The position numbers were made by a program, and so were the translations under genes. 57,096 nt of DNA. It comes from Deltaproteobacteria bacterium (GTDB taxonomy: Bacteria > Myxococcota_A > Polyangia > Polyangiales > Polyangiaceae). The notes below the pieces were generated by a model that saw only the letters and a list, made by a program, of their open reading frames with translations, was not told the DNA's origin and did no database searches. The stretch is taken from positions 1-57,096 of the forward strand of contig QJWJ01000097.1 in the NCBI GenBank assembly GCA_003235365.1. Reading direction: 5' to 3'. This document shows positions 9,578-18,496 of the stretch, piece by piece. Position 1 is the first letter of the stretch. The number at the start of each line of letters is the position of its first letter.

Positions 9578-11200
9578 ATGCGTCTGAGTTTCGACAATTC
9601 CTTCGCGCGTGAGCTGCCCGCCGACCCCAGTGTGGTCAATCAGCGACGCCAAGTGTTTGGCGCGTGCTACTCGCGGGTCGTTCCGACTCCGGTGAGCGCG
9701 CCCTACCTCGTTGGCGTGTCATCGCCCGTGGCTCGTGCTCTCGGCCTCTCTGAAGCGGACGTTCACTCGAAGCAATTCCTCGAACTGTTCAGCGGCAATC
9801 TCGTTCCGGACGACGCCGCGCCGCTTGCCGCATGCTACGGCGGGCACCAGTTTGGAAACTGGGCGGGCCAACTGGGAGACGGGCGAGCGATTTCACTGGG
9901 CGAGGTGATCGACGTGGGAGGGCGACGTCAGGAGCTGCAGCTCAAAGGGGCCGGGCCCACGCCTTATTCGCGTATGGGTGATGGTCGCGCCGTGTTGCGC
10001 TCCAGCATTCGTGAGTTCTTGTGCAGTGAGGCGATGCACCACTTGGGAGTCCCCACGACGCGCGCGCTGTGCGTGCTGGGTACGGGCGACCTCGTCAAAC
10101 GCGACCTGTTGTACGATGGAAACGAGCGGCTCGAGCCCGGCGCGGTCGTGTGTCGCGTGGCTCCGTCATTCATTCGTTTTGGTAGCTTCGAGATCTTCGC
10201 GTCGCGGGACGACTTGGGCACGTTGCGCGCGCTAGCCGAGCACACGCTACGTCGTCATTTCCCTCATCTCCTCGATGCAGGAAAGGTGACACCGAGCACG
10301 TATACCCGCTGGTTCGCGGAAGTCTGCGCTTCTACGGCGTCGATGGTGGCTCACTGGATGCGGGTCGGTTTCGTGCATGGGGTACTCAACACCGACAACA
10401 TGAGCGTGCTCGGACTCACCATCGACTACGGGCCGTATGGTTGGATCGACGACTACGATCCGACATGGACGCCGAACACGACGGATGCCGCTACCCGACG
10501 CTACAGGTTTGGGGCCCAACCGCGGATCGCCGCGTGGAACCTGGCGCGGTTCGCCGAATCGCTGCTGCCGCTGAGCCGAGACCTGTCGGGGATGGAGGCC
10601 GCGCTCGAAGGATATGCGGGGGCGTTCGACCAGAGCAACCGCGACATGCAACGGCAGAAGCTTGGCTTCTTGCCGGATTCTCAACCGCTCGACGGAGCAC
10701 TCTGTGCTGACACTCCCGAGTCGCTCCACGAGTCGCTGCTGCAACTGATGGGGCGGGTCGAGACGGACATGACGTTGTTCTACAGGGGGCTGGCGCAAGT
10801 ACCCGATGCCGCAACCGACGCTGGTGGCTCTGCCGAGCAATCCGATGAGTTGTTGCTCGAGCCGTTGCTCGGCGCTTACTACTCGGAGCCGAGCGCCGGA
10901 CTGCGTGACGCACTCGTCTCCTGGTTGCATCGCTACCAGCGCTGTCTGGTTGATCACGGTGTGAACGTTGGGCGACGTGAACGGATGGATGCTGTGAATC
11001 CGAAGTACGTCCTGCGCAACTACCTGGCGCAGCTAGCGATCGACGAGGCGGAAGATGGCGATTACACACTGGTGCAGCAATTGCTCGAAGTGTTGAGTCG
11101 ACCGTACGAGGAACAACCTGGACGTGAACGCTTCGAGCAGAAACGTCCTGAATGGGCTCGATCTCGCCCAGGGTGTTCGATGTTGAGCTGTAGTTCATGA
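9578..11200 (+). CDS. selO: Protein adenylyltransferase SelO (YdiU family)
   Basis: A 540-residue pseudokinase-fold enzyme that transfers AMP from ATP to Ser/Thr/Tyr of proteins (family knowledge). Diagnostic segments are YGGHQFGNWAGQLGDGRA (about 87-104), GAGPTPYSRMGDGRAVLRS and HGVLNTDNMSVLGLTIDYGP (about 267-286), which carry the nucleotide- and metal-binding residues. The tail ends GCSMLSCSS: Cys replaces the selenocysteine of eukaryotic SelO, and the second Cys can pair for redox control. Full length. It sits 9 bases upstream of the DUF3052 gene on the same strand. Confidence 0.95.
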   Translation: MRLSFDNSFARELPADPSVVNQRRQVFGACYSRVVPTPVSAPYLVGVSSPVARALGLSEADVHSKQFLELFSGNLVPDDAAPLAACYGGHQFGNWAGQLGDGRAISLGEVIDVGGRRQELQLKGAGPTPYSRMGDGRAVLRSSIREFLCSEAMHHLGVPTTRALCVLGTGDLVKRDLLYDGNERLEPGAVVCRVAPSFIRFGSFEIFASRDDLGTLRALAEHTLRRHFPHLLDAGKVTPSTYTRWFAEVCASTASMVAHWMRVGFVHGVLNTDNMSVLGLTIDYGPYGWIDDYDPTWTPNTTDAATRRYRFGAQPRIAAWNLARFAESLLPLSRDLSGMEAALEGYAGAFDQSNRDMQRQKLGFLPDSQPLDGALCADTPESLHESLLQLMGRVETDMTLFYRGLAQVPDAATDAGGSAEQSDELLLEPLLGAYYSEPSAGLRDALVSWLHRYQRCLVDHGVNVGRRERMDAVNPKYVLRNYLAQLAIDEAEDGDYTLVQQLLEVLSRPYEEQPGRERFEQKRPEWARSRPGCSMLSCSS

Positions 11201-11209
11201 ACAGGGGCA

Positions 11210-11692
11210 ATGATGGCGCAGAACGAGCTTCGGGGCAGCGGCTATTCGGGCACACCGCTCGTGAGGAAACTGGGGTTCTTGGCGACGGACCGTGTGGTGT
11301 TGGTCGGCGCACCACGCGAGTATTCCCAGTGGCTCGCCGACAGCGGCGAACCGCCCACGTGCAAACGCGTCAAGGAGCTGGCAAGAGCAGCGCCGTTCGC
11401 GCGGGCTCACCTGTTCGTCGACGATTCCGCGACGCTCGCCGTGCTGATGAAGGCGGTTCGAGAAGGGCTCACGGAGGAAGGTTTCGTCTGGGTTTCCTGG
11501 CCCAAGAAGAGCTCGAAGATCCCGACAGACGTGACCGAAGACGTCGTTCGTGCGTTGGCTCTCCCCTTGGGCCTGGTCGACGTGAAGGTGTGCGCCGTCA
11601 ACGACGTCTGGTCCGGCCTCAAGCTCTACGTGCGCCGTACGGAGCGCAACAAGAACAAGGCTGGCTCTAGGACGTTACGACGTCGCTCCTGA
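11210..11692 (+). CDS. DUF3052 family protein
   Basis: A 160-residue protein with the features of DUF3052: GYSGTPLVRKLGF near the N-terminus, WPKKSSKIPTDVTEDVVR at about 101-118 and LGLVDVKVCAVNDVWSGLKL near the end. Function is not established for the family. The gene lies 9 bases after selO, so it is probably co-transcribed. ATG 11213 is an alternative start one codon later. The last 18 bases overlap the convergent kinase gene on the other strand. Confidence 0.85.
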   Translation: MMAQNELRGSGYSGTPLVRKLGFLATDRVVLVGAPREYSQWLADSGEPPTCKRVKELARAAPFARAHLFVDDSATLAVLMKAVREGLTEEGFVWVSWPKKSSKIPTDVTEDVVRALALPLGLVDVKVCAVNDVWSGLKLYVRRTERNKNKAGSRTLRRRS

Positions 11693-13783
11693 ACCCCGGC
11701 CATCGGTGTGGGCCAGAACGGTCGCAGCTTGTGGCAGCGACTCGCCTTCCTCGTCGACCGAGCGCCAGAATGCGGCGGCGTCAGCCTGAGTCCAGTCCTT
11801 GGCGTTCCGCAGGGAAAGCAGCAACTCCAGCAAGCGCGCGGCGCTCGCGGGTCGACTTCCAGGAGCCTTCTCCAAACACGCCAACACCACTTCCTCCAGC
11901 TCCGGGTCGATTTCGTGCCCCAGCCTGATCGACGGTCGGACCGGTTCATGCATCAGATGTGCGGAGCACGCTTCGGCTAACGTCGTCGTGTCGAACACGG
12001 GGTGGGCCGTCAGCAAGTAGTACGCCGTGGCGCCCAGCGAGTAAATGTCGCTCGGCGCCCCTACCTCCCGAGCGCGGTCGAACATCTCTGGTGACATGAA
12101 CTCCGGTGTTCCCATGATCGTACTCGCGTGGGTGATGGACCGCTGTCCAGTCTGATCCTCCTTCACGATTCCGAAGTCCAGAACCTTCAGTACGTCGAAG
12201 ACGCCGGGGCGATTGCACGCGAACAAGTTGCTCGGTTTGATGTCGCGGTGCACGAGCCCACGGCTATGTGCTTCGGCAAGGGACCCACACGCCTGGATGA
12301 GAAAGTGGACGACCCGGGCCGGGGGTAGAGGGCCGTGGTTTGCGACCAGCTCGTCGAGGTCCAGGCCCTCGAGGTACTCCATCGCGTAGAAGAAGCTGCC
12401 GTCGTCCGCGCGGCCGTAGTCGTAGACGACGATCGTGTTGGGATGATGCAGCTCGCTCGTCGCCTGCACCTCGCGTTCGAACCGCGCGAGCGCCGAGGGG
12501 TCACTGCGATCGGCGCGCAATACCTTGAGCGCAGTGGGGCGGCGCAGAAACGCGTGCTGGGCTAGGTAAACGGTACCCATGCCGCCCTCACCGAGCTTGC
12601 GCACAATCTGGTACTGGCCCATGGCGTCGATACGCGCCAGTGCGCTCGCCGCACGCCGGCGTAGCGCCACAGCAGTCAGCGCGATGACGGAAACGGCTGC
12701 GCCCAGCCCGCCCAAGACGGCGATCAAGATCAACAGTCGCTTGTTCAGCACTCCAATCGAATGCAGCGCCTCGTCGCGGTCCATTTCGGTCGCAATGCCG
12801 ATCCCCAGTGTCGGTACCCATTGCCAAGCTCCGACGACCCAGACACCCCTGTAGTCGCGGTAGCCGTCGACGTCTTGGGATGACCGTCCTTCGAGGAGCG
12901 ACCGAGCCATTCGCGTCCAGGGCTGGTTCTGCCTCAGTGTACCAGTGCGTTCTCCAGCTGTGAGGTCGACCCCCGGATCACGCACTTCAACTCGCAAAGT
13001 GGTGCTGTCCTCCGTCGGGCGCAGCAAACCCGCCAGGCGAAGCTGTTCGGCGAAGCGGCTTTCGGTGATCATCCGGCCCTGCGCGTCCACGGCGTACGTC
13101 TCGGCACTGTCACCAGCACGCGCGGCAATCATCGAGCGCGAGAGCGCCTCGATCGACACCGACGTGAACAAATGCGTGTCGTGGGGGGCGCGGCTGGCGA
13201 AGCCGCTGACGACTCGCGCGTCGGAGAGGTAGAAGGGTGACACGAATCTCGCGGCCGGGTTGTCGCTGGCGGTGTCGGCAAACGACTGGAGCAACGCGTT
13301 GCGCTCGGTATCCGTCAAGGGTTGGCATCCGACCGACCAGACGCGTCCCCGCGCGGTCGACGCCAAGTGAGCGCAACCACCCAGTGGCGCCAGGTACGGC
13401 TTCAAGGTGTTGCGCAGGTCTTCTTCGCAGTCCAGCGCGCTCGGGTCCCGTTCGAGGCACAGGGCGATGCCCGACAAACGCGGATCGGAGACGATCGCGC
13501 GATGTGCGTTCTGACACGTTTCCAGCCACAGCTCTACACCGGTAACCGCCGCGCCGAGCGTCGATTGCAGAGCCTTGCCGACTTGGGCTCGGATCTCGTG
13601 CTCGATCTGTGTTCGCCCGAAGTAGCCGGCGGACACGACTGGCAGTGCGACGAGAACGACAGCCCACAACAGCTCTTTTGCCTTGGGGGCCGCGACGGTG
13701 AGCCGCTGCTGGAGGGGCCGGACCCGACTCGGTTCCTTGAGCGCAGGTGCGGAGCCCCCTGAGCGTGCGCTGGACTCGTTCAT
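11675..13783 (-). CDS. Transmembrane Ser/Thr protein kinase with extracytoplasmic sensor
   Basis: A 702-residue protein with reversed architecture: sensor first, kinase last. Transmembrane helices at about 37-53 and 349-373 flank a ~295-residue external domain resembling Cache/PAS-type sensors (WVPTLGIGIATEMDRDEA just before TM2 is typical). The Hanks-type kinase (about 391-660) is complete: GEGGMG loop 398-403, ALKVL with Lys420, HRDIKPSN 512-519, DFG 536-538 and a SPEM activation segment end. ATG 13783 was chosen because upstream residues are the shadow of the previous gene. It lies 5 bases after a histidine kinase gene, suggesting a shared signalling unit. Confidence 0.92.
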   Translation of the reverse strand: MNESSARSGGSAPALKEPSRVRPLQQRLTVAAPKAKELLWAVVLVALPVVSAGYFGRTQIEHEIRAQVGKALQSTLGAAVTGVELWLETCQNAHRAIVSDPRLSGIALCLERDPSALDCEEDLRNTLKPYLAPLGGCAHLASTARGRVWSVGCQPLTDTERNALLQSFADTASDNPAARFVSPFYLSDARVVSGFASRAPHDTHLFTSVSIEALSRSMIAARAGDSAETYAVDAQGRMITESRFAEQLRLAGLLRPTEDSTTLRVEVRDPGVDLTAGERTGTLRQNQPWTRMARSLLEGRSSQDVDGYRDYRGVWVVGAWQWVPTLGIGIATEMDRDEALHSIGVLNKRLLILIAVLGGLGAAVSVIALTAVALRRRAASALARIDAMGQYQIVRKLGEGGMGTVYLAQHAFLRRPTALKVLRADRSDPSALARFEREVQATSELHHPNTIVVYDYGRADDGSFFYAMEYLEGLDLDELVANHGPLPPARVVHFLIQACGSLAEAHSRGLVHRDIKPSNLFACNRPGVFDVLKVLDFGIVKEDQTGQRSITHASTIMGTPEFMSPEMFDRAREVGAPSDIYSLGATAYYLLTAHPVFDTTTLAEACSAHLMHEPVRPSIRLGHEIDPELEEVVLACLEKAPGSRPASAARLLELLLSLRNAKDWTQADAAAFWRSVDEEGESLPQAATVLAHTDGRGSGATS

Positions 13784-13788
13784 CGCGC

Positions 13789-15048
13789 TCACTTCCGCTG
13801 AAACGCGACAGCGACGCGGGTGCCTTCGCCGACCTTGCTGGTCAGCCGAATTCCACCGCCGTACCGTTGAACGATGCCGAAAACCGACGACAGCCCCAAG
13901 CCATGGCCTTGGGGTTTGGTGGTGAAGTAGGGTTCGGCCGCCTTGGCTTGGGTGGTTTCGTCCATGCCTTGTCCGTCGTCCTCGACCTCGAGAATGACTG
14001 CTCCGACTCTGAGCGCGTCGTCTGGCTGGGGATCGCGCAAGCGCACGACGACAGTCCCCTTGCTGTCGAGTGCATCGCGCGCATTCTTCATCAGGTTCAA
14101 CATCACTTGCTGAAACGACAAGCGATCGACGCGGGCGCGCGTTCGCTCCGTGCTCTTGTCGAAGGTCAGCCGGAATGGTCCAGTAAACCACGGCCCTACC
14201 ACGCTCAACATGTGGTTCACCTCCTCGTCGAGATCGACGAACACGTCGAGGGGAGGCTCGTCGGCGCTGAACGTCAGCAATGATTGCGTGAGCGCGCGTC
14301 CCATGCTCACGACCCCTTTGAGGTCGATGGCTCGCTGCGGGAGTTCGTCCCGGTTCATTTTGCTCAGCTCCAACGCGACGATGTCCACCACTGACAACAA
14401 GCCGTTGAGATCGTGCGCGACGGTTTTCGAGAGCCGAACGAGTGCTTGCATCTTGGCGTTCTCATGCTGCAACTCCGAGCTGACGTGTAGCGCTGCCTCG
14501 AGTTCGGTGCGGTCCGCCTGCTCCAGAATCAACGCGGTCAGGTCGGCGGCGGATCCCGCGAAGGACAGCTGCTCTTGAGAGAAGCGCAGCGGTCGGGTGC
14601 TCTCGAAGGATATCAACCCCGTGACTTTCCCTTCCCGAATGACTGGCGCGCACATCAACGACTTGACGTTGAATGGCCGCAGGTGTTCGAGCGCGAAGTC
14701 ACCCAGCTCGACGAGCTGTTCTTCCCTGTCGATGGTCAGTACGCGCCGTTCTTGCAGGGCGGCGGGCAACGAGCCGCAGCGCTCGACGCCGAGCCGAGGA
14801 CCCTCTTCGTATCTACCTGTGAGGCGGCCGTACGTACACTCGTGAGAAAGCGTGTTGAGTCCATTGACGAAAGTGAACAGCGCAACCCGATCGACGTTCA
14901 CTGCGTCGCAGCTCACCCGTGCGAGATACTCGTAGGCCTTCTGACGAGACTGCCGCCCCTCGACCCGAATCCGCGCAAGCTTCAGACGCGCGGTCTCGTA
15001 GGCCAGGCCCTTGAACCGTGATTCCCACACTCGCTGAGAGTATCGCAA
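13789..15048 (-). CDS. Soluble GAF-domain sensor histidine kinase
   Basis: A 419-residue cytoplasmic kinase with no transmembrane segment. A GAF domain (about 40-185; SLMCAPVIREGKVTGLISFE) precedes a HisKA helix with VAHDLNGLLS as the phospho-acceptor motif, then a HATPase domain with an N-box (NLMKNARDAL), EVEDDGQGMD and a GHGLGLS loop. No receiver domain or response regulator is adjacent; instead a Ser/Thr kinase follows after 5 bases. The longest frame begins at a TTG (15048), and a GTG six codons later is possible. The target is unknown. Confidence 0.88.
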   Translation of the reverse strand: MRYSQRVWESRFKGLAYETARLKLARIRVEGRQSRQKAYEYLARVSCDAVNVDRVALFTFVNGLNTLSHECTYGRLTGRYEEGPRLGVERCGSLPAALQERRVLTIDREEQLVELGDFALEHLRPFNVKSLMCAPVIREGKVTGLISFESTRPLRFSQEQLSFAGSAADLTALILEQADRTELEAALHVSSELQHENAKMQALVRLSKTVAHDLNGLLSVVDIVALELSKMNRDELPQRAIDLKGVVSMGRALTQSLLTFSADEPPLDVFVDLDEEVNHMLSVVGPWFTGPFRLTFDKSTERTRARVDRLSFQQVMLNLMKNARDALDSKGTVVVRLRDPQPDDALRVGAVILEVEDDGQGMDETTQAKAAEPYFTTKPQGHGLGLSSVFGIVQRYGGGIRLTSKVGEGTRVAVAFQRK

Positions 15049-15460
15049 GTGTGCCGCTTGTTACCATCTCGGTTAATCTCGAAGTCTACGGTCGTCAGCA
15101 CTTGACGAGTGCAGCGCGCGCGAGCGCCTCGGCGCGGTGGCGAGGGGCGTTCACGACCTCGAGCCTGCTTCAATCGTTCGGATTCACAACTATTTTTCTT
15201 TTGTTTCAAACGTTGCGAGCAGCGGGATGGACGAGCCATCGCGAGATTTCTCGTGCTGGGGTCGGGTGACAGCTGTCGGCTTGCCCCGGCTGGCGCTTCG
15301 GTGGCGAAGTGGCGGCGCGGCGCGCTTGGGGGCGAGTTTGAGACTCGCCACCGACGAAACAGAGGTGTACCGGAGTCAACTACAGCCTGAACCTGCGGAA
15401 TTTCCCGCGGCCTCCCCCTTCGGGCCGACCGAGATTCTGCCCCGAGTCAGACTCGGGCTA
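15049..15460. other. Intergenic region with promoter-like AT patch
   Basis: About 410 bases without a supported gene. It separates the histidine kinase start (minus) from the stop of the ATPase gene (minus). A conspicuous A/T-rich stretch at 15188-15215 (TTTTTCTTTTGTTT on the plus strand) could belong to the promoter of the histidine kinase-Ser/Thr kinase unit. The distal end holds the hairpin listed separately. Confidence 0.45.
15441..15457 (-). terminator. Hairpin after the ATPase gene
   Basis: Perfect inverted repeat CCCGAGT-CAG-ACTCGGG (7-bp arms, 3-base loop) lying 4-20 bases past the stop of the minus-strand ATPase gene. No U-tract follows, so it may stabilise the 3' end or act as a weak terminator. 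Confidence 0.45.
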
Positions 15461-16504
15461 CTAGTGAACGCGCGCTGCGTCCCCCGCGGACAGTCCGACG
15501 AGACCGTTCTCGTCGATTCGATGCAGGGCGTAAGTCTCGTCTGGATTCCTCGTCGCCAACAATTCGCTCGCTCTCGTGGTCAGCAACCACTGAACGTCCG
15601 GCAAATGTTGCGTCAGCGTGGCGATCAAGTACTCGGTTGCCGCGACGTCTTGATGCAACTCGATCTGGTCGATGGCGACGACACCCTGAGCGCGTCGTGG
15701 GTCCATGCCCGGGTAGGCGAGCCAGAGCGCGCGCAGAGTGAGCGCGCCGAAGGCAATTGCGTGTTTGGCGGCGGTGGGAAGCGCGTCGAAGCCGAGCCTC
15801 CGACCGTTGGTCTCCTCGAACCGGGGTTCGAGGGAGCGCTTGTCCAGCTCGAGGTAGCGCAGCCCAAACGGCTCGATCAGGGCGGCGACGACGGTGCGGG
15901 TTGCCACACCGAGCAGATGATCCCGTTCACCTTCGTCGTGCGGAAGTGCGCGGACGATCGCCGCGTGGGCGAGCGCTTGCTTGACGTCGCGCCCCAAGTC
16001 GCTGCGAGTGGCGTCTTCGCCGAGATCGGCGCGCGTGTCGTAGCGACTGCCGAATCGCGGAGGGCTCGCGACCACCACGGGTCCTTTCGAGAACCAACGG
16101 CTCGCGGAGAAGCTCAGGAAGACGAATCCGCCTTCTTTCGCCAAGCGATCGCAAAGTAGCGCGTCCTGGCGGGCGGCTTGTCGTTCGGCCATGTTCGGAG
16201 CGCTGTCCGTCGACTTGGACGGGGTCGGACTTTGCAGTACCAGAGGGTGTTCGCGGTCTGGGTTGTCCAACCCGAGCCACCACTCACAACGCGCGCTGAA
16301 CGGGGCGTCGCCGGTTCTGGTTCCCAACGCGACCGTATGCCCGGGGCGCGTCGCTGCGACGGCTGTGAGTAGTGTTGTCTTACCAGAGCCCGGACCGCCG
16401 TAGATGAGCGTCAGGTTTCGTGGGGTCGCTCCGTCGCCGCTCATCGACAGCGCCAGGTCGCCGATGGTCTGTGGACAGTGGACGCGCAGGTTCAACAGCT
16501 TCAT
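15461..16504 (-). CDS. ABC-type/RecF-like P-loop ATPase
   Basis: A 347-residue predicted AAA_15/AAA_21-type ATPase. Walker A is YGGPGSGKTTLL (GGPGSGKT at 36-43). Late in the protein, GVVAIDQIELHQD is a Walker B variant (hhhhDxxE), and LLTTRASELL fits the H-loop region, though a canonical His is not obvious. The central region differs from well-known families. ATG 16504 (MKLLNLRVHC) begins with the usual first beta strand, so upstream in-frame codons are rejected. Such ATPases often act in DNA repair, in OLD-like nucleases or in defence; with no partner nuclease beside it, the role is open. Confidence 0.8.
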   Translation of the reverse strand: MKLLNLRVHCPQTIGDLALSMSGDGATPRNLTLIYGGPGSGKTTLLTAVAATRPGHTVALGTRTGDAPFSARCEWWLGLDNPDREHPLVLQSPTPSKSTDSAPNMAERQAARQDALLCDRLAKEGGFVFLSFSASRWFSKGPVVVASPPRFGSRYDTRADLGEDATRSDLGRDVKQALAHAAIVRALPHDEGERDHLLGVATRTVVAALIEPFGLRYLELDKRSLEPRFEETNGRRLGFDALPTAAKHAIAFGALTLRALWLAYPGMDPRRAQGVVAIDQIELHQDVAATEYLIATLTQHLPDVQWLLTTRASELLATRNPDETYALHRIDENGLVGLSAGDAARVH

Positions 16505-16635
16505 GTCGTGCTCTGAGGGGGAGCTTGATTGTAGAGCAACGACATGGTTTGTCGGTCGGTTTCGTTGGCAACCGACGTGTCGTTGGCCGGGGTCGTTGCC
16601 CCGGTAACCCAATCGTCGCGATGCCGGTGTGCGGA

Positions 16636-17430
16636 TCAGGGGTTCGAGTCGGGCCTGCCCAACAGTTCGAGGAACTCGTCTTCCACTGCGCCGTTGCTGG
16701 CCAAGTTGTAGGCGCTCGAACTACCACTCTCGAATTCGGACCAGCGACCTCCGGAGGCGAGTACCATCGATGCTCCCGCGGTGACGTCCCACGGGCTGAG
16801 TTTTCGCATCCAGTACAGTTCGTACGTTCCGTCCGCCACCAGACACAGGTCGATCGCTGCCGAACCGCACCGACGCAGGTCGCGTACCGCGCAGGCGACG
16901 CGGCCGCACTGCAAGGCGCGCAGATCCGAGTGCGCTTGGCTGGCTCCCGAGCGCGGAGGAAAGCCCGTCGTGATCACGGAGTCCCGAAGTTGATTGACGG
17001 TGCTGATCCGACACGTTTTGCCGTTCTTGCGAGTTCCTCCGCCGACCCGTCCGGACCACTCGATGCCGAGTGCGGGGGCGACGACGGCGCCCGCCAACGG
17101 AGCGTCGCGCTTCGCCAAACCCACGCTGACCGCGTAGAATGGGTGCCCGGCGATGTAGTTGATGGTGCCGTCGATGGGATCGATGTACCACGTCAGGTCA
17201 TCACCGGCCTCGCCGCCTTGCTCTTCACCGACGACAGGTATGCCCGGACAGCGTAGGGACAGCTCTCGTCGGACGAGTTCCTCGCTGCGCACGTCGTACT
17301 CGGTGAAGAGCTCGTCGTGGGCTTTGGTGCTGATTTGCTTGATGCGCGTGGACCCTTCGAGGATGAGCTGTGCCGCCGCCCGAGCGGCGTCGAGCGCGGC
17401 GTTCTCGAGTTCGAGCAGATCGTTGTCCAT
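16636..17430 (-). CDS. Inositol-monophosphatase family phosphatase
   Basis: A 264-residue Mg2+-dependent sugar-phosphatase-fold enzyme. Metal-binding motifs are complete: GEE at 68-70, DPIDGTINY at 84-92 and SPWDVTAGA at about 212-220. Family members dephosphorylate inositol-1-phosphate, histidinol phosphate, PAP or fructose-1,6-bisphosphate; the motifs do not decide among these. It lies between the ATPase and extensin-like genes on the same strand, 74 bases after the latter. A histidinol-phosphatase role is possible, but no his genes are near. Confidence 0.9.
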   Translation of the reverse strand: MDNDLLELENAALDAARAAAQLILEGSTRIKQISTKAHDELFTEYDVRSEELVRRELSLRCPGIPVVGEEQGGEAGDDLTWYIDPIDGTINYIAGHPFYAVSVGLAKRDAPLAGAVVAPALGIEWSGRVGGGTRKNGKTCRISTVNQLRDSVITTGFPPRSGASQAHSDLRALQCGRVACAVRDLRRCGSAAIDLCLVADGTYELYWMRKLSPWDVTAGASMVLASGGRWSEFESGSSSAYNLASNGAVEDEFLELLGRPDSNP

Positions 17431-17504
17431 GCTCGAACCCTTAGAGCAGGACCCAAAGCGGGTGCAAGAGGCAAAGCGGCACCACCCGGGGGGGGCCGGC
17501 CGCG

Positions 17505-18230
17505 CTATCGTAACGGCGAGATTGCCAGGTGCATGTGGTCGTGATGATCGCCATTGTCGTCAGGGGTGATCAGTTCACGAAATAGTCGCAATGCGCGCAG
17601 TTGGCACTCCACGCGATTCAGTGCTGGCATTTCGGGATCGCACTCGCCGCGCCGTCCGCGTTCGAAGTCCTCTTCTACCCAGCGCAGATGGGAGCCAAAC
17701 TGAACGCCGTGGACGTCGATGGCAAGGCCCCGAGCGTGCAAGCTCGGGCGGCCAGACTTGGTCGTGCGATAGACGTACGCACCCGAGTGACGAATTGCCG
17801 TGACGCCCAGTGGCGCCAGCGCGCGTGCGCTCCAGTCGAGAGCCAAGACCATCCTGCAGTCGCAGGTCACACCTCGCTGGCCCGCGCTGATGAACTCGAT
17901 GCCGTTGATCGGGCCAGTGACCCTGACCGGATCGACCATTCCAGCGGTGGGTTCGAGCCGGTAGTGCGCGATACCAAGCCGTTCGAGCCAGTGGAAACAC
18001 TCGTCGCCACCGCGAAGTAGTAGGCTTTGATCATTGGCCCAAGACCAGCCGGCAGCGTTTCCGTCCGCTGGAGAACTGGGAGTACTTCTGCCGAACTCCG
18101 ACGTCGTGGCGCTGGTGCACGCGACCGGTGTCAACAGCAAGCAACCCAACAGTGGCGTCATCGCCCCGAGCCGTTGGCGCCAGACGGTGGCAGCGACTCG
18201 ACGTCGGTCGGTGGTGGGCTCAGCAAACAT
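17505..18230 (-). CDS. Extensin-like C-terminal domain lipoprotein
   Basis: Up to 241 residues. A lipobox (LTPVAC) follows a short hydrophobic core; ATG 18161 ([10 protein letters not shown]) may be the true start, although the longer form supplies the positive n-region. The mature part matches the extensin-like domain: [33 protein letters not shown] and [11 protein letters not shown], with a late [14 protein letters not shown]. His and Asp residues in the last two segments resemble the metal-binding set of D-Ala-D-Ala metallopeptidase-like (Hedgehog/LAS) folds. Probably acts on cell-wall material at the envelope. Confidence 0.82.
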   Translation of the reverse strand: MFAEPTTDRRRVAATVWRQRLGAMTPLLGCLLLTPVACTSATTSEFGRSTPSSPADGNAAGWSWANDQSLLLRGGDECFHWLERLGIAHYRLEPTAGMVDPVRVTGPINGIEFISAGQRGVTCDCRMVLALDWSARALAPLGVTAIRHSGAYVYRTTKSGRPSLHARGLAIDVHGVQFGSHLRWVEEDFERGRRGECDPEMPALNRVECQLRALRLFRELITPDDNGDHHDHMHLAISPLR

Positions 18231-18496
18231 CGGCCTTCATTGTTTCCCCGGGGCACGGGAACGTACAAATTCTCGGCCTGGTCCCGACTGTCGAGCACGA
18301 GCGAGTGCCGCAGTTCGGGACGGGATGTCCGGCTTTCGATTGCGCATCGACCCAGCGCGAACTAGTGTTCGGCGCTGCTCTGCGTTCGGGCGACCTGTCG
18401 GCGCAGCGTCAGTGGTCTTGCAGATGGCGCAGCAACTTCAATCGTTTACGCGCGTCATCGGGACCGAAGCTTCGTCGAGATCTGGGATCATTTGGC

